NCBI GenBank assembly: GCA_030693335.1
Contig: JAUYAU010000018.1
Coordinates: 89,854 to 153,853, forward strand
DNA from: Sulfuricurvum sp.
Lineage (GTDB): Bacteria; Campylobacterota; Campylobacteria; Campylobacterales; Sulfurimonadaceae
Direction of reading: 5' to 3'
Length of the DNA stretch: 64,000 nt
Shown here: positions 18,747-28,933 of the stretch, piece after piece
Numbering within the stretch: the first letter of the stretch is position 1
Layout of the letters: the number at the start of each line of letters is the position of its first letter
Notes under the pieces: model-generated
Databases searched by the model: none
What the model was told of the DNA's origin: nothing
Seen by the model: only the letters and a program-made list of their open reading frames with translations
Program-made: the position numbers and the translations under genes

Positions 18747-19088
18747 TTATTCTTCGTTATCTTCTTCAACAACAGCTTCCCTTTGCGGTCCTGCTTTTAC
18801 ATCATGGCGAATTTTTTCTTGACGAATTTTACGATAAGCTTTGTACTGCGCTTTTTTCAATTCAGCCACATTCATACCCACTTCAGTCGCTATTTCTTCA
18901 GTACTAATCTGTGCTTCATTCATCATAATGATACGAAATTCTTTTTTCGTCAAATGTCGCTTAAGGGAGGCATAAAGAACCCGCTCGTCATCATTAATTT
19001 CAACCGCATCACACTCATAAATACGTGCCAATACTTCGCGTATTGTTTTATTCGGGTTATAGCGTAACCACAGTGAATTCTCAAGCAT
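18747..19088 (-). CDS. Conserved small protein with a sigma-4/HTH-like segment, function unknown
   Basis: 113 aa, not assigned to a named family. Residues ~50-95 (LTKKEFRIIMMNEAQISTEEIATEVGMNVAELKKAQYKAYRKIR) have the spacing of a sigma-70 region 4 or LuxR-type helix-turn-helix: a helix, then ISTEEIATEVGMNVAELKKA as the HTH, then a basic helix. The tail is acidic. It overlaps the end of serB by 8 nt, so it is co-expressed with serB. A DNA- or RNA-binding role is inference from pattern only. Confidence 0.7.
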   Translation of the reverse strand: MLENSLWLRYNPNKTIREVLARIYECDAVEINDDERVLYASLKRHLTKKEFRIIMMNEAQISTEEIATEVGMNVAELKKAQYKAYRKIRQEKIRHDVKAGPQREAVVEEDNEE

Positions 19089-19713
19089 TAAATACCTTTG
19101 TTATAATTTGGGTTAAATCTTTGGTTTCGACAATAATATTGGCCTCTTTTTTGAGGATCTCTTTAGCACAAAATGCCACACGAGTACCCGCATGCGCAAA
19201 CATCGAGCGATCATTGGCACCGTCACCGACAACGATAGTCTCATCAACCGTAACCCCCAGCAGTGCTTGAAGACGCAAAAGCATATCCCCTTTGGAATAA
19301 TCAAACATCATATCTCCACCCACCAAGCCTGTGAGTATTCCATTTCTTGCATGCAATACGTTCGAAAAATCAGCATCGTATCCGAGGATATTTTTAGCAA
19401 ATGAAGTCGCGGTACGAAATCCTCCGCTAAAACAAATCACTTTTAAGCCTCGCGCTTTGAGATCAGCAATCGTCTCTATCGCACCGTTCATATAGGGGAG
19501 ATTGTGACAAATCTCTTCTACTTTGGAAAATTCCAACCCTTTGAGCAGTCCGACACGCTGTTGCAGACTTTCAAAAAAATCCAATTCGCCGTTCATAGCC
19601 CGCTCAGTAATAGCAGAGACTTCGGAGCCGATTCCCATAGCTTCAGCAAAAAAATCGATAGTTTCGCCATCCATCAAAGTCGAATCGAAGTCAAATACAC
19701 ATAATTTCATCAA
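19081..19713 (-). CDS. serB: Phosphoserine phosphatase
   Basis: 210-aa HAD-superfamily enzyme completing serine synthesis from 3-phosphoglycerate. Motif I is DFDSTLMDGE, motif II is in VICFSGGFRTAT, and motif III/IV is VVGDGANDRSMFAHAG, all conforming to SerB. There is no N-terminal ACT domain, as usual in Campylobacterota. The downstream 113-aa gene starts within its last codons. Confidence 0.92.
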   Translation of the reverse strand: MMKLCVFDFDSTLMDGETIDFFAEAMGIGSEVSAITERAMNGELDFFESLQQRVGLLKGLEFSKVEEICHNLPYMNGAIETIADLKARGLKVICFSGGFRTATSFAKNILGYDADFSNVLHARNGILTGLVGGDMMFDYSKGDMLLRLQALLGVTVDETIVVGDGANDRSMFAHAGTRVAFCAKEILKKEANIIVETKDLTQIITKVFNA

Positions 19714-19764
19714 AACACATATCCTAGTTTGTTATAATGAGGCAATTATATCGAAGGGCACCTT

Positions 19765-20673
19765 TTGTTCGAATCATTTATCCATAAACTTCGCCACGGC
19801 ACATTCATTACACTGGAGACGACACCGTCCCGTTCTTCTCAATTCGCACCCACAATTGAAAAAATCGCGGCGCTTGGGCTGGACAAGCTCGTTGATGGGT
19901 TCAGTACCACCGATAACCCTCTGGCAAAACTCAAATACAATGCCCTCTTTGCGGCAATGAAGCTCCAAAACCGTTTTGGAAAACCGACACTGGCCACCAT
20001 GAGCATGCGCGACCGCAATCGTATCGCATTGCAAAGCGATTTATTAGGGGCCAATGAGTCTGATGTCCGTGCCATCCTCGCTCTCACGGGAGATAGCGCC
20101 CATTACTCAGATCAACCACATAGCAAAGGTGTTTTTGAGGGCAACAGCAATCTCTTGCTCGATATTATCACCACTCTCAACAACGGAACGGACTTGGCTG
20201 AGCAAAAGCTCATGGCCCCAGTACAAGAGATCTATCCCTTTGCCGTCATCGACTCTTATTCCAAAAATGCCAATGCCTTACAGAAAAAAATGGTCAAAAA
20301 AGTAGCCCATGGTGCTATTGGACTCGTCACACAGCCCGTTTATGACACCACCATCGCGCAACAGCTATTAGCCATGATGGAACAATCCAACATGCAAAAT
20401 CCTGAGCGTGAGAACTGTGTCCTCATTTTGGGCTTTTTCCCGATCACAAAGCTGCGTACTGCACGATTTTTAGATGAAAATGTCCCTGGGATTCATGTTC
20501 CGCATGAGTGGGTAGAGGCCCTTGAAAAAGCTTCTCATATAAGTCCCGAAGAAGAGTATAAAGTGGGATTTGAACTGAGTAAAAATCTGTTTGAAGAACT
20601 CAAGGCGTTGCATCCAAAAATTCATATCATGACGGCCAATCAGTTTGAACTTGCGAAGGCGATTTTGAACTAA
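19765..20673 (+). CDS. Methylenetetrahydrofolate reductase-family protein
   Basis: 302 aa with a TTG start at 19765 (GAAGGG upstream). The TIM-barrel MTHFR fold is suggested by FITLETTPSRSSQFAP (where MetF has SFEFFPP), STTDNPLAK, TMSMRDRNR, the ILALTGD motif of the FAD/folate site, GLVTQPVYD and ILGFFPITKLRTARFLDENVPGI. It is probably a methylene-THF reductase or close paralogue, feeding methionine synthesis or C1 metabolism. It is divergent enough from E. coli MetF that I do not give the symbol. It precedes serS by 55 nt. Confidence 0.75.
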   Translation: MFESFIHKLRHGTFITLETTPSRSSQFAPTIEKIAALGLDKLVDGFSTTDNPLAKLKYNALFAAMKLQNRFGKPTLATMSMRDRNRIALQSDLLGANESDVRAILALTGDSAHYSDQPHSKGVFEGNSNLLLDIITTLNNGTDLAEQKLMAPVQEIYPFAVIDSYSKNANALQKKMVKKVAHGAIGLVTQPVYDTTIAQQLLAMMEQSNMQNPERENCVLILGFFPITKLRTARFLDENVPGIHVPHEWVEALEKASHISPEEEYKVGFELSKNLFEELKALHPKIHIMTANQFELAKAILN

Positions 20674-20728
20674 TTTCAGCCTCTTTTAGCTATAATCGAT
20701 CATTATTAAATAGCAGGAATACTCCCTT

Positions 20729-21973
20729 ATGATCGATGTAAAACTACTCCAGAAAAATTTTGACGAAACCGCCTCTGCGCTTATGCGCAAAAAAGTTTCT
20801 GCTAACACCATTACAGAACTAAAAACCGCCAATGAAAACCTAAAAACCGCCAAGCTCACCTACGAAACTATGCAGGCAAAACAAAATGAACTCAGCAAAC
20901 TGTTTGGACAATACAAAAAAGAGGGTAAAAGCACGGATGAGCTCAAGATCGAAGTTGACGCAAACAAACTCCTTCTTAATGAACTTTTAGACGCACAAAG
21001 AAGCACTGAAGAAGCTCTCGACGCTATCATCATGCGTGTCCCCAATCTCCCCGATGCCAATGTCCCTGACGGTGCCGATGAAGACGATAATATCGAGATC
21101 AAAAAAGTACTTGCTCCTCCTGCTTTTGACTTTACCCCCAAAGAACATTGGGAACTTGCCGAAGCCAATGGCTGGATCGATTTTGAACGTGGCGTCAAGC
21201 TTGCCAAAAGCCGTTTTTCCGTTGTTTTAGGGATGGGTGCACGACTGGAACGTGCGCTAATTAATTTTATGCTGGATTTCAACCGTGAACGCGGATTTAT
21301 GGAAGTGAGTGTTCCGATGCTCGTCAATCGCCGTGCTCTGGAGGGGACAGGACAACTACCGAAATTTGAAGATGATTTGTTCAAAGTCGAAGAGGAAGAG
21401 CTCTTTTTGATACCAACGGCGGAAGTACCCATCACGAATCTCTACCAAGACGAAATTTTAAGTGCCTCAGAACTGCCGATCAAAATGTGCGGTTATACCT
21501 CGTGTTTTCGTAAAGAAGCAGGAAGTGGCGGGCGTGATGTACGCGGGATGATTCGTCAGCATCAGTTTCACAAAGTAGAGCTCGTAGCCATTACTCGTGC
21601 CGATCAAAGTGATGCTGTATTTGATGATATGGTTGCGTGCGCTTCGGATTTGCTCAGTGCCCTTGGTCTGCCTCATCGTTTAGTGACTCTGTGCACCGGA
21701 GATTTGGGATTTGGGGCAGCACGTACCGTGGATTTAGAGGTGTGGCTGCCGGGGCAAAATACCTACCGAGAGATAAGCTCTGTTTCCAATACACGAGACT
21801 TCCAAGCCCGTCGTGCCAAGATTCGCTACAAAGAAGAGGGGAAAAATCTACTCGCACATACCCTCAACGGTTCAAGTTTAGCCGTCGGACGGACGATGGT
21901 AGCTATTATGGAAAATTTCCAACAAGAAGACGGCTCCATTATTATCCCTGCCGTTTTGCAAAAATATTTATAA
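20729..21973 (+). CDS. serS: Seryl-tRNA synthetase
   Basis: 414-aa class II synthetase. The N-terminal ~110 residues form the long antiparallel coiled coil that grips the variable arm of tRNA-Ser. The catalytic domain shows motif 2 ([22 protein letters not shown]) and motif 3 ([20 protein letters not shown]). Length is normal. It is followed 16 nt later by the TPR protein gene, the same pair as Cj0389-Cj0390 in C. jejuni. Confidence 0.96.
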   Translation: MIDVKLLQKNFDETASALMRKKVSANTITELKTANENLKTAKLTYETMQAKQNELSKLFGQYKKEGKSTDELKIEVDANKLLLNELLDAQRSTEEALDAIIMRVPNLPDANVPDGADEDDNIEIKKVLAPPAFDFTPKEHWELAEANGWIDFERGVKLAKSRFSVVLGMGARLERALINFMLDFNRERGFMEVSVPMLVNRRALEGTGQLPKFEDDLFKVEEEELFLIPTAEVPITNLYQDEILSASELPIKMCGYTSCFRKEAGSGGRDVRGMIRQHQFHKVELVAITRADQSDAVFDDMVACASDLLSALGLPHRLVTLCTGDLGFGAARTVDLEVWLPGQNTYREISSVSNTRDFQARRAKIRYKEEGKNLLAHTLNGSSLAVGRTMVAIMENFQQEDGSIIIPAVLQKYL

Positions 21974-21989
21974 AGTGTAAAGTGAACCC

Positions 21990-24335
21990 ATGGCCGAAGA
22001 GCAAGAAGAAGAGATAATCATCATCGAAGAAGCCGATGCCTCCGGCATTGAGTCTCCGAATACAGCTGATGAAACCACACCATCCTCTTCACCCGCTTCT
22101 GTCAATAAAAAGAAAGTCATTCTTATGGCAGGTGCACTGAGCGCTTTGCTTCTAGGTGGAGGGATCGCCTTTACTCTCCTTTCATATCCAAGCGACAAAA
22201 CAATAAAATATGAAAGCAACCTTCTCCCCTCCGTAAATTCTGAAGAACCAAAAATTGAACCAAGCGAATTGGAGCACATGATTGAGCGGGCAAATTTTTT
22301 GTATGCCAATGGAAGTCAAGCCGAAGCACTCAAACTGTATGAAAAAATCGCCCTCTATTCAGAAGCAATCTCTCAATACAATCTCGGAGTCGTTCAGCTA
22401 AAGGAACAAGAATATGAAGGAGCGCTGGAAAACTTTAAACGCTCCATCGCCGGCAGTGAAAACCGCTGTGTCAGTGCTATCAATGCTGCTGTATGCTGCT
22501 TGCATTTAAAACAAGAAGAGAACTTTAATTATTATATCGACTTAGCGCACGCCTACTTAAGTGCAGAAAGTAACTCTCCTATGTATTCCTATTACTATTC
22601 TCTCATAAACTATTACAAGGGTCACTATTTAGAAGCACTTAGCGCTCTCAATCATCCGACAACCAATGAATATCAACTCACTCAAAATAAACTCAAAGCA
22701 AAAATAGCTACCCTGTATGGAGACTATGCGACTGCAATTAAGGCTCTTGAAAACCCATTGCAGGAAATTAATGCATTTACGCTTGGAGCCCTGTATGCTA
22801 ATACGGGAAATTTGCAAAAAGCACGTGAATATCTTAATATCGCTATCATGCACAATAAAAAACCTCTGGAGGAAAGTCTCTCTTTGGTTTATGTTAACCT
22901 AAAATTAGGCCTACACGAAGAAGCAGCAGAAATATTAAACAAACTAACCAGCGACTATCCCGATGATATCTACACACTGTATCCCATCAAAATATCACTT
23001 AAAGATGGATTGTTTCAGCCAAATACCATTCAAAGGCTATACCGTAGTGTAAATGCTAAATTTCAGCCGCAAACGTATCAAAAACTTTTCGCTTTAGCCC
23101 CCTATAAAATCTTTAATGCTACTCAAACTCTTGGAATGATTCAAAAAGGAAATGCCAATCTTTATATCGATGATACATCTTCTGCAAAAGAATATCTATC
23201 TAAAGGTGCAAATACTTCTGAAATAGACTATGGCATTGCGATAGGAATAGATAAAGCCCTTCACTATCGTCTCACGGATGCCAACGAACAGTTCAAGCGA
23301 TTACAGCTAAAAAATCCGCAACACTCAATACTGAATTATAATTTGGCACTAACATACGCTCAGCAGGGTGACTTTTCAAAAGCTTATGATTATTTTCTAC
23401 GCTCTTATCATTTGGATGCCAATAATTATCTCTCCGGTATTTTTGCTATTATGACTTCGGAACTTATCAACAAACCAGACGTAAAGCTCATGACGGTTCT
23501 AAGTGAGAACCTTTCCCAAGAACCGAAAACGGAAGAATTTGATCTTTACCGCACCCTGATATCTATGAGAGAAAAAAACTACGCAGCTGCAGGGCGATGG
23601 CTTGAAAACAATTACAAAGACCGTCCACTGTATCTGGGTATGAAAGTCATCATTGCTTCAGAGCTTGGTATGGATAGTAAAGCGCGTAAAGCTTCCGAAA
23701 AACTAATCACCATGAAACCAAATGATCTTTTGCCGCACTTACTTTATATTGACACCCACTTCAATGAGAACCCGCCTAAGCAGTATGCTCGATCGTGTAT
23801 TAACTATCTCAAGAAGCAGAACTTCAGCTACGATGATTTCGATTTCGGCCCTCAAATTATTCGTGACAGATATATTTTAATGGCTGCGCTGACCGGTTCT
23901 TTAACTCCTGTTATTCAAAGGTTGGAGCAAAAACTACAAACAACACCGGACAATCGCGCCAGTATCACTACCGCATTGGCACTTGCACATTTTTATAATC
24001 AAGACTTTGAGAAATCATATGCACTTTACAACAACGCAATAGACAAATTTTCCATCAAAGATGAAAAAACGTTTTATATGGGAGCACTGGCTTCTATAGG
24101 AGCTGGACATTATCAAAATGCCATTTCTCTATTTCAACTGTCTAAAATGATTAATCCCGACTACTTGGAAAGCCGTTATGCGCTTGGATTGCTCTACTTA
24201 CAAGTTCAAAATAATCCAGCAGCAGTGGTACAGTTTACTAAAATGAAAAATAATGGATTTAAATCACGTACATTCGATTTCAAAATCGACACCGATAAGT
24301 TCGTTACCGAACCTTACCAGTATCCTCTTCTATGA
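21990..24335 (+). CDS. Membrane-anchored TPR protein, PflB-like (flagellar motor)
   Basis: 781 aa. An acidic N-terminus (EEQEEEIIIIEEAD) is followed by one membrane helix at about 46-66 (VILMAGALSALLLGGGIAFTLL) and a long periplasmic region of many tetratricopeptide repeats (for example YNLGVVQLKEQEYEGALENF, TLGALYANTGNLQKAREYL, ALGLLYLQVQNNPAAVVQF). Size, topology and position directly after serS match C. jejuni Cj0390, known as PflB, part of the periplasmic disc structure that holds stator units of the polar flagellar motor. The assignment rests on synteny and architecture, not a detectable motif. The 3' end overlaps the convergent psd-like gene by 6 nt. Confidence 0.75.
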   Translation: MAEEQEEEIIIIEEADASGIESPNTADETTPSSSPASVNKKKVILMAGALSALLLGGGIAFTLLSYPSDKTIKYESNLLPSVNSEEPKIEPSELEHMIERANFLYANGSQAEALKLYEKIALYSEAISQYNLGVVQLKEQEYEGALENFKRSIAGSENRCVSAINAAVCCLHLKQEENFNYYIDLAHAYLSAESNSPMYSYYYSLINYYKGHYLEALSALNHPTTNEYQLTQNKLKAKIATLYGDYATAIKALENPLQEINAFTLGALYANTGNLQKAREYLNIAIMHNKKPLEESLSLVYVNLKLGLHEEAAEILNKLTSDYPDDIYTLYPIKISLKDGLFQPNTIQRLYRSVNAKFQPQTYQKLFALAPYKIFNATQTLGMIQKGNANLYIDDTSSAKEYLSKGANTSEIDYGIAIGIDKALHYRLTDANEQFKRLQLKNPQHSILNYNLALTYAQQGDFSKAYDYFLRSYHLDANNYLSGIFAIMTSELINKPDVKLMTVLSENLSQEPKTEEFDLYRTLISMREKNYAAAGRWLENNYKDRPLYLGMKVIIASELGMDSKARKASEKLITMKPNDLLPHLLYIDTHFNENPPKQYARSCINYLKKQNFSYDDFDFGPQIIRDRYILMAALTGSLTPVIQRLEQKLQTTPDNRASITTALALAHFYNQDFEKSYALYNNAIDKFSIKDEKTFYMGALASIGAGHYQNAISLFQLSKMINPDYLESRYALGLLYLQVQNNPAAVVQFTKMKNNGFKSRTFDFKIDTDKFVTEPYQYPLL

Positions 24336-24974
24336 GAATTGACCGATAAGACTTTCTCCAGCACGAACGTTACTGCCTGGATGAATACTGATTACTGCAT
24401 TATGCGGAAGATAAAGAACTGTTCTCCCCTTCGCTAAAAAACCATAGCGACATCCCTCTTTTATTTTTTGCTCTGGCTGAGCTTCAACCTCAATAGAAAA
24501 ACAGCTTTGCTCACTCATATGTTCAATAAATATTTCATCACCTGAAGCTGACCGGAACGAGAGGACTGATTTCTCATTCAAAGTCTCTGCAAGGGGGTTG
24601 GAAAGAGGAAGTGAAACGCCATGTCTGATTCGATAATCTTCCACCGTAGCATCAAAGGGAGCACGTAACATCGAAACATCCCACAATCCATTAAGAATCG
24701 TCACTTTTTTCATCATATTATCATCAATCAATGCATCTTCAACGCTTAATACAACCCCATCAATACTGCTGATAATTGAGTTGGCCTCATTAATAGTCGT
24801 TGTTCTTTCCGGATTACGGTAAATAAGAAGCAATGCAATCAAGACAGCACCGCTTAGAAATTGCAGCAAATGCAAAGTAGTCATCGTGAAAAAAATAAAA
24901 AACACACCTACGAACATACTTGGGAGCCATCCACGTTTTGAGAGGATAAAGGTATCATTTTGTATCATCATCAT
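24330..24974 (-). CDS. Phosphatidylserine decarboxylase-related membrane protein, catalytically degenerate
   Basis: 214 aa with two close N-terminal membrane helices (about 16-50). The rest follows the small PSD/archaetidylserine-decarboxylase family: ISSIDGVVLSVED (usual SPADG), LWDVSMLRAPFDATVEDY (usual FDVHVNRAP.DG.V) and RYGFLAKGRTVLYLP (usual GMIRFGSRVDLYLP). The catalytic histidine is Ser and the Gly-Ser self-cleavage site that makes the pyruvoyl group is missing, so it cannot be a normal decarboxylase. A similar psd-related gene adjoins ftsH in C. jejuni (Cj1115c). It starts 6 nt beyond the ftsH stop, in the same operon. Confidence 0.75.
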   Translation of the reverse strand: MMMIQNDTFILSKRGWLPSMFVGVFFIFFTMTTLHLLQFLSGAVLIALLLIYRNPERTTTINEANSIISSIDGVVLSVEDALIDDNMMKKVTILNGLWDVSMLRAPFDATVEDYRIRHGVSLPLSNPLAETLNEKSVLSFRSASGDEIFIEHMSEQSCFSIEVEAQPEQKIKEGCRYGFLAKGRTVLYLPHNAVISIHPGSNVRAGESLIGQFS

Positions 24975-24980
24975 TGCTCC

Positions 24981-26939
24981 CTATTCAGCAGTTTTCTCGC
25001 TCGTTTCATCTCTAGCTGTTGACTCTTTGCGAGGTTCAAGTTTTGTTTCCAAACCATTTTCTTTCTCAAATTTCTCGATAATCTCACGAACTTGGTCACC
25101 TGTAATATTCTCATGTTCATACAAAAGCTCGACCATCTTTTCTATTGCATCACGATACTCTTCAAGACGCCCTTTAACAGCAATATAATGCTCATCAAGA
25201 GAAACTTTTATGAAGGTATCCATATCTTCTGCCATTCTTTCACTATATTCTCTTGCCTGGGCCATTCCTCCGCCTAAAAAGCTACTTCGCTGCTTTTCAA
25301 GTACCATCAGACCCGCTACATCGCTCATTCCATATACTTGAACCATCGCTTTAATAATATCCGTACTGCGCTCTAAATCATTGGCTGCACCCGTACTGAT
25401 CTCACCGAAAAATACTTCTTCAGCCGCACGGCCGCCCAATAGAACATCCACTTCTGCCCACAATTCATGGCGCTGCATTAAGTATTTATTCTCTTCCGGA
25501 GTGTTAAGGGTATATCCAAGCGCTGCAAGTCCGCGAGGTACAATCGAAACCTTGGAAACTTTTTTGGCACCTTTGGTTGTTTCCGCAAGAAGCGCATGCC
25601 CGCTCTCATGATATGCAACAATTCTTTTCTCTTTTTCATCAATGCGTCGGCTTTTCTTCGACAAGCCGGCGATTGCACGTTCAACTGCTTCGCGTAAATC
25701 TTCCTGACGAACTGTTTTTTGGCTTTTACGGCCGGCTAACAATGCAGCTTCATTAATAATATTAGCCAAATCAGCCCCTGCCAGGCCTGCTGTCAAACGT
25801 GCAATCTCTTCCACATCTGTATCCGGATCTCTTTTGATCCCTTTGATATGAACATTCAAAATATCAATACGTCCCTGAAAATCAGGTTTATCCACTAAGA
25901 CTTGACGATCAAATCGACCTGGACGTAATAAAGCAGGATCCAAAATCTCAGGTCTGTTTGTCGCAGCTAAAATAATAATAGGAGTATCGGTTCCAAATCC
26001 ATCCATTTCAGCAAGCAACTGATTGAGCGTTTGCTCACGCTCGTCATTCCCTCCCATCATACCGCCTGCGGCACGGCTCTTTCCGATCGCATCAATTTCA
26101 TCGATAAAAATAATAGAAGGGGCGTCTTTTTTTGCTTGTTCGAATAAATCACGTACACGTGCAGCACCAACCCCTACAAACATCTCAATAAAACTTGAAC
26201 CTGACACAGAATAAAATGGAACTTCAGCTTCACCTGCAACGGCTTTAGCAAGAAGGGTTTTACCTGTACCGGGACTACCTACCAGCAATACACCCTTAGG
26301 GATTTTAGCCCCCAGCTCCACGTAACGGTCCGGATAACGCAAGAAATCAACGATTTCCAATACCTCTTCTTTTGCCTCTTGAACGCCGGCAACATCCGCA
26401 AATTTTGTTTTCGGTTTTTCTGAATTGACCAGTTTTTTAGAACTTCCCATTCCTAAAATACCGCCACCCATACTTTTTTGCATACGTCCTGCAAAAAACA
26501 TCCAAATCGCAATAATGATTAAAAAGGGAAATAACCAGCCAAACATTTCCGTAAACCAGTTGCTCTCACTAAATCCGGTATAATTAATCCCTTGTGCATC
26601 TAATAGCGGAATAAGCGTTTGATCAGGGCCAACAATACGTGTGGTATACGCTACTTTACCCGCAGCATCACTACCGATGGCACGAATATACGATTGACCG
26701 ATGGATACTTTTTCAACTTGCTTGTTATTAATAAGCCCTTTTAGCTCAGCATAACTTACATCCTGCGTTCGCGTAACGGCTTGCCCGTTAATCTTTCCTG
26801 CAAGACTGCTTTCATCGCCGATAAAAGCTTTAAACATCATAATTACAACGATCGAAAATATCGCAAAAGTAATAAGTGGATTTTTATTAAAAAAATTGTC
26901 GTTTTTTTCCGGAGGTGTGTTTTGTTCTGGACTAGCCAT
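24981..26939 (-). CDS. ftsH: ATP-dependent zinc metalloprotease FtsH
   Basis: 652-aa membrane AAA+ protease that degrades unassembled membrane proteins and regulators. Two membrane helices (about 24-42 and 132-150) flank a periplasmic domain. The AAA module has Walker A GSPGTGKT, Walker [12 protein letters not shown] and the second region of homology [19 protein letters not shown]. The zinc site is YHESGHALL, with the third ligand in the GGRAAEEV...[10 protein letters not shown] region. The C-terminus is Lys/Glu-rich. Its first 8 nt overlap the end of prmA. Confidence 0.97.
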   Translation of the reverse strand: MASPEQNTPPEKNDNFFNKNPLITFAIFSIVVIMMFKAFIGDESSLAGKINGQAVTRTQDVSYAELKGLINNKQVEKVSIGQSYIRAIGSDAAGKVAYTTRIVGPDQTLIPLLDAQGINYTGFSESNWFTEMFGWLFPFLIIIAIWMFFAGRMQKSMGGGILGMGSSKKLVNSEKPKTKFADVAGVQEAKEEVLEIVDFLRYPDRYVELGAKIPKGVLLVGSPGTGKTLLAKAVAGEAEVPFYSVSGSSFIEMFVGVGAARVRDLFEQAKKDAPSIIFIDEIDAIGKSRAAGGMMGGNDEREQTLNQLLAEMDGFGTDTPIIILAATNRPEILDPALLRPGRFDRQVLVDKPDFQGRIDILNVHIKGIKRDPDTDVEEIARLTAGLAGADLANIINEAALLAGRKSQKTVRQEDLREAVERAIAGLSKKSRRIDEKEKRIVAYHESGHALLAETTKGAKKVSKVSIVPRGLAALGYTLNTPEENKYLMQRHELWAEVDVLLGGRAAEEVFFGEISTGAANDLERSTDIIKAMVQVYGMSDVAGLMVLEKQRSSFLGGGMAQAREYSERMAEDMDTFIKVSLDEHYIAVKGRLEEYRDAIEKMVELLYEHENITGDQVREIIEKFEKENGLETKLEPRKESTARDETSEKTAE

Positions 26940-27774
26940 TGATTGGTTCCTTCTTGCTTAATACTAATGTAACCCACTCATTTTCCACAATACGCTGTTC
27001 TAGCGTACAGCTTTTATAAGCACGTAACACTTTATCTTCATATTTATCCATAATACCTGACAAAATCAAGATGCCGTTGTCCCGTAAGCGCTTTTTGAGA
27101 TCACTGGCAATAAATACCAAAACATCTGCAACAATATTAGCGACAATGACATCATAAGTTTCACTGGTCTCTTGCACGGGGCCTTCCCACAATCGGCGAA
27201 ACGAAACATTGTTTACATTAGCATTCAATGCTGAATTTTCAACGGAGACAGGATCTGTATCACAAGCATCGACAATCGCCCCTTTCTTGATAGCGGCCAT
27301 AGCTAAAATCCCGCTTCCGCATCCGACGTCCAAAACTTTGTCGCCTTCATTCACATGCGAAGCAATGGCGCGCAAACAGGATGCTGTAGTGGGGTGATGC
27401 CCCGTCCCAAAGGCGAGGGCCGGGTCAAGAGCAATATTCAGCATTCCCACCTTTGGAACTTCCCACGTTGGATGAATGTAAAAAGGGGATATTTCGATTG
27501 GGGTGATTGCACTTTGATATTGCGCGATCCAATCTTTATTTTTTTCTTTTGTTAAGGTAAGCTCAAGATCGATTACTTCGCCCGTTGCCCTTTGAAGTGC
27601 TTCGCTAAACTGTTCAATACCCCAGCTTATCGTTTCCAAATCTTCTTCACTGCGAATAACGAATCCATCCTCAATCTCTTCAAAACCGACAGGAATAACA
27701 TCTATTAAAAAGTCACTAAATAATTCTAAATGCGATGATGGCTTTACCACCAGCATATAATAGTAGTCTTGCAT
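26932..27774 (-). CDS. prmA: Ribosomal protein L11 methyltransferase
   Basis: 280-aa SAM-dependent methyltransferase that trimethylates L11. SAM motif I is VLDVGCGSGILAMAA, preceded by LAFGTGHHPTTASCL, a PrmA hallmark; VIVANIVADVLV is the catalytic-region motif. The substrate-recognition N-terminal domain is present (first ~100 residues). It overlaps the cheY stop by 1 nt (TAATG) and ftsH by 8 nt, giving the cheY-prmA-ftsH cluster seen in C. jejuni. Confidence 0.93.
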   Translation of the reverse strand: MQDYYYMLVVKPSSHLELFSDFLIDVIPVGFEEIEDGFVIRSEEDLETISWGIEQFSEALQRATGEVIDLELTLTKEKNKDWIAQYQSAITPIEISPFYIHPTWEVPKVGMLNIALDPALAFGTGHHPTTASCLRAIASHVNEGDKVLDVGCGSGILAMAAIKKGAIVDACDTDPVSVENSALNANVNNVSFRRLWEGPVQETSETYDVIVANIVADVLVFIASDLKKRLRDNGILILSGIMDKYEDKVLRAYKSCTLEQRIVENEWVTLVLSKKEPING

Positions 27775-28148
27775 TAACCCTCAGTGCCAAGGACTGCTGC
27801 AAGCTTTTCTTTGAGGACTTGAGGAGTAAACGGTTTTACAATGTAGTTATTTACTCCCGCTTTTAGCGCAGTAATAACTTCTGTTTTTCCACCCTCAGTT
27901 GTAACCATAATAATTGGAAGATCCGTGAAACGTGCATCGGCACGAACTTTTTTAACCAGTTCCAGTCCATTCATCTCCGGCATGTTCCAGTCAGTTATGA
28001 GCATTCCCATATCTGCATTCTCGTTCAAAACATTCCATCCTTGAACGCCGTCTTCTCCTTCTAAAACATCTTCATATCCAAGACGTGAAAGAGTATTTTT
28101 AATAATACGGCGCATTGTCGAACTATCATCTACAACCAGTAATTTCAA
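27774..28148 (-). CDS. cheY: Chemotaxis response regulator CheY
   Basis: 124-aa single-domain receiver. I chose TTG at 28148: AAAGGA lies six bases upstream and the product then begins at the usual CheY position (LKLLVVDDSSTMRR); an in-frame TTG at 28169 would add seven residues. The acidic pocket is VDDSS, the phospho-acceptor Asp is in MLITDWNMPEMNGLELV, Thr is in IIMVTTEGG and Lys in NYIVKPFTPQ. It transmits chemoreceptor signals to the flagellar switch (FliG is encoded at 41642). First gene of the cheY-prmA-ftsH-psd-like operon. Confidence 0.92.
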   Translation of the reverse strand: MKLLVVDDSSTMRRIIKNTLSRLGYEDVLEGEDGVQGWNVLNENADMGMLITDWNMPEMNGLELVKKVRADARFTDLPIIMVTTEGGKTEVITALKAGVNNYIVKPFTPQVLKEKLAAVLGTEG

Positions 28149-28222
28149 GGCAAGTCCTTTACAATTCAAATAATTCTCTAGAATAACTATCCAATGATAG
28201 CCAAACGAACTTTGTGTGAAGT

Positions 28223-28921
28223 TTAAAAAAAGCGTTTTAGGTCAATTGTTCCCTCATAAAATGCTTTTCCAATAATAACACCTGCTACTTCACCTGTTGC
28301 CAGTAAAGCCTCAATGTCACTATCATCCTTTACTCCGCCGCTGGCTATGGTTGGAATTCCACACGCTTGTGCTATTTCAAGAGTAAAATCGACATTTACA
28401 CCAGAAAGTGTACCGTCACGCCCAACATCGGTACAAATAATCGCTTCAACACCTGCATCTGCAAATAACCGTGCCAAATCAGTAGCTCTCATGGAACTCA
28501 CTTCGCCCCACCCCTCAACTGCAACATAACCATCGATGGCATCAATGCCGACAACAATCGGATATTTTGTCGCCATTGCTTTAACAAATTCAGGATCCCG
28601 CAAAGCAATCGATCCTAAGATCAGCCGATCAATCCCAAGATCAAGATAGCGCTTAATCGTCGCTTCATCACGGATTCCACCGCCTAACTGAAGCTTCACT
28701 TTACAGTTTTCACGAATCGCGCGTATTTGATCTAAATTTTTAGGTTCACCTGCGAATGCACCATTAAGATCTACCAAATGAACCCATGTGGCACCCATTT
28801 CTTCAAATGTTTTGACAAGTTCCCAGGGTGTATCTGAATATATTTTTGCACTTTCCATCAACCCTTTGGTGAGACGGACAGCTTTTCCATCTTTTAGATC
28901 GATTGCGGGAAAAATAGTCAT
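28223..28921 (-). CDS. hisA: ProFAR isomerase (histidine biosynthesis)
   Basis: 232-aa TIM barrel catalysing the fourth step of histidine synthesis. The catalytic aspartates are in [14 protein letters not shown] and [15 protein letters not shown], with phosphate-binding GGGIRD and [10 protein letters not shown] loops. Length is normal. It lies 12 nt downstream of hisH on the same strand, while hisF and other his genes are not in the window except hisC at 44406. Confidence 0.95.
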   Translation of the reverse strand: MTIFPAIDLKDGKAVRLTKGLMESAKIYSDTPWELVKTFEEMGATWVHLVDLNGAFAGEPKNLDQIRAIRENCKVKLQLGGGIRDEATIKRYLDLGIDRLILGSIALRDPEFVKAMATKYPIVVGIDAIDGYVAVEGWGEVSSMRATDLARLFADAGVEAIICTDVGRDGTLSGVNVDFTLEIAQACGIPTIASGGVKDDSDIEALLATGEVAGVIIGKAFYEGTIDLKRFF

Positions 28922-28933
28922 CGTTTGTATCCT

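Noticed and set aside
20860..21435. 191-aa minus-strand reading frame
   Set aside because: Serine-rich antisense of serS; no domain and no start signal.
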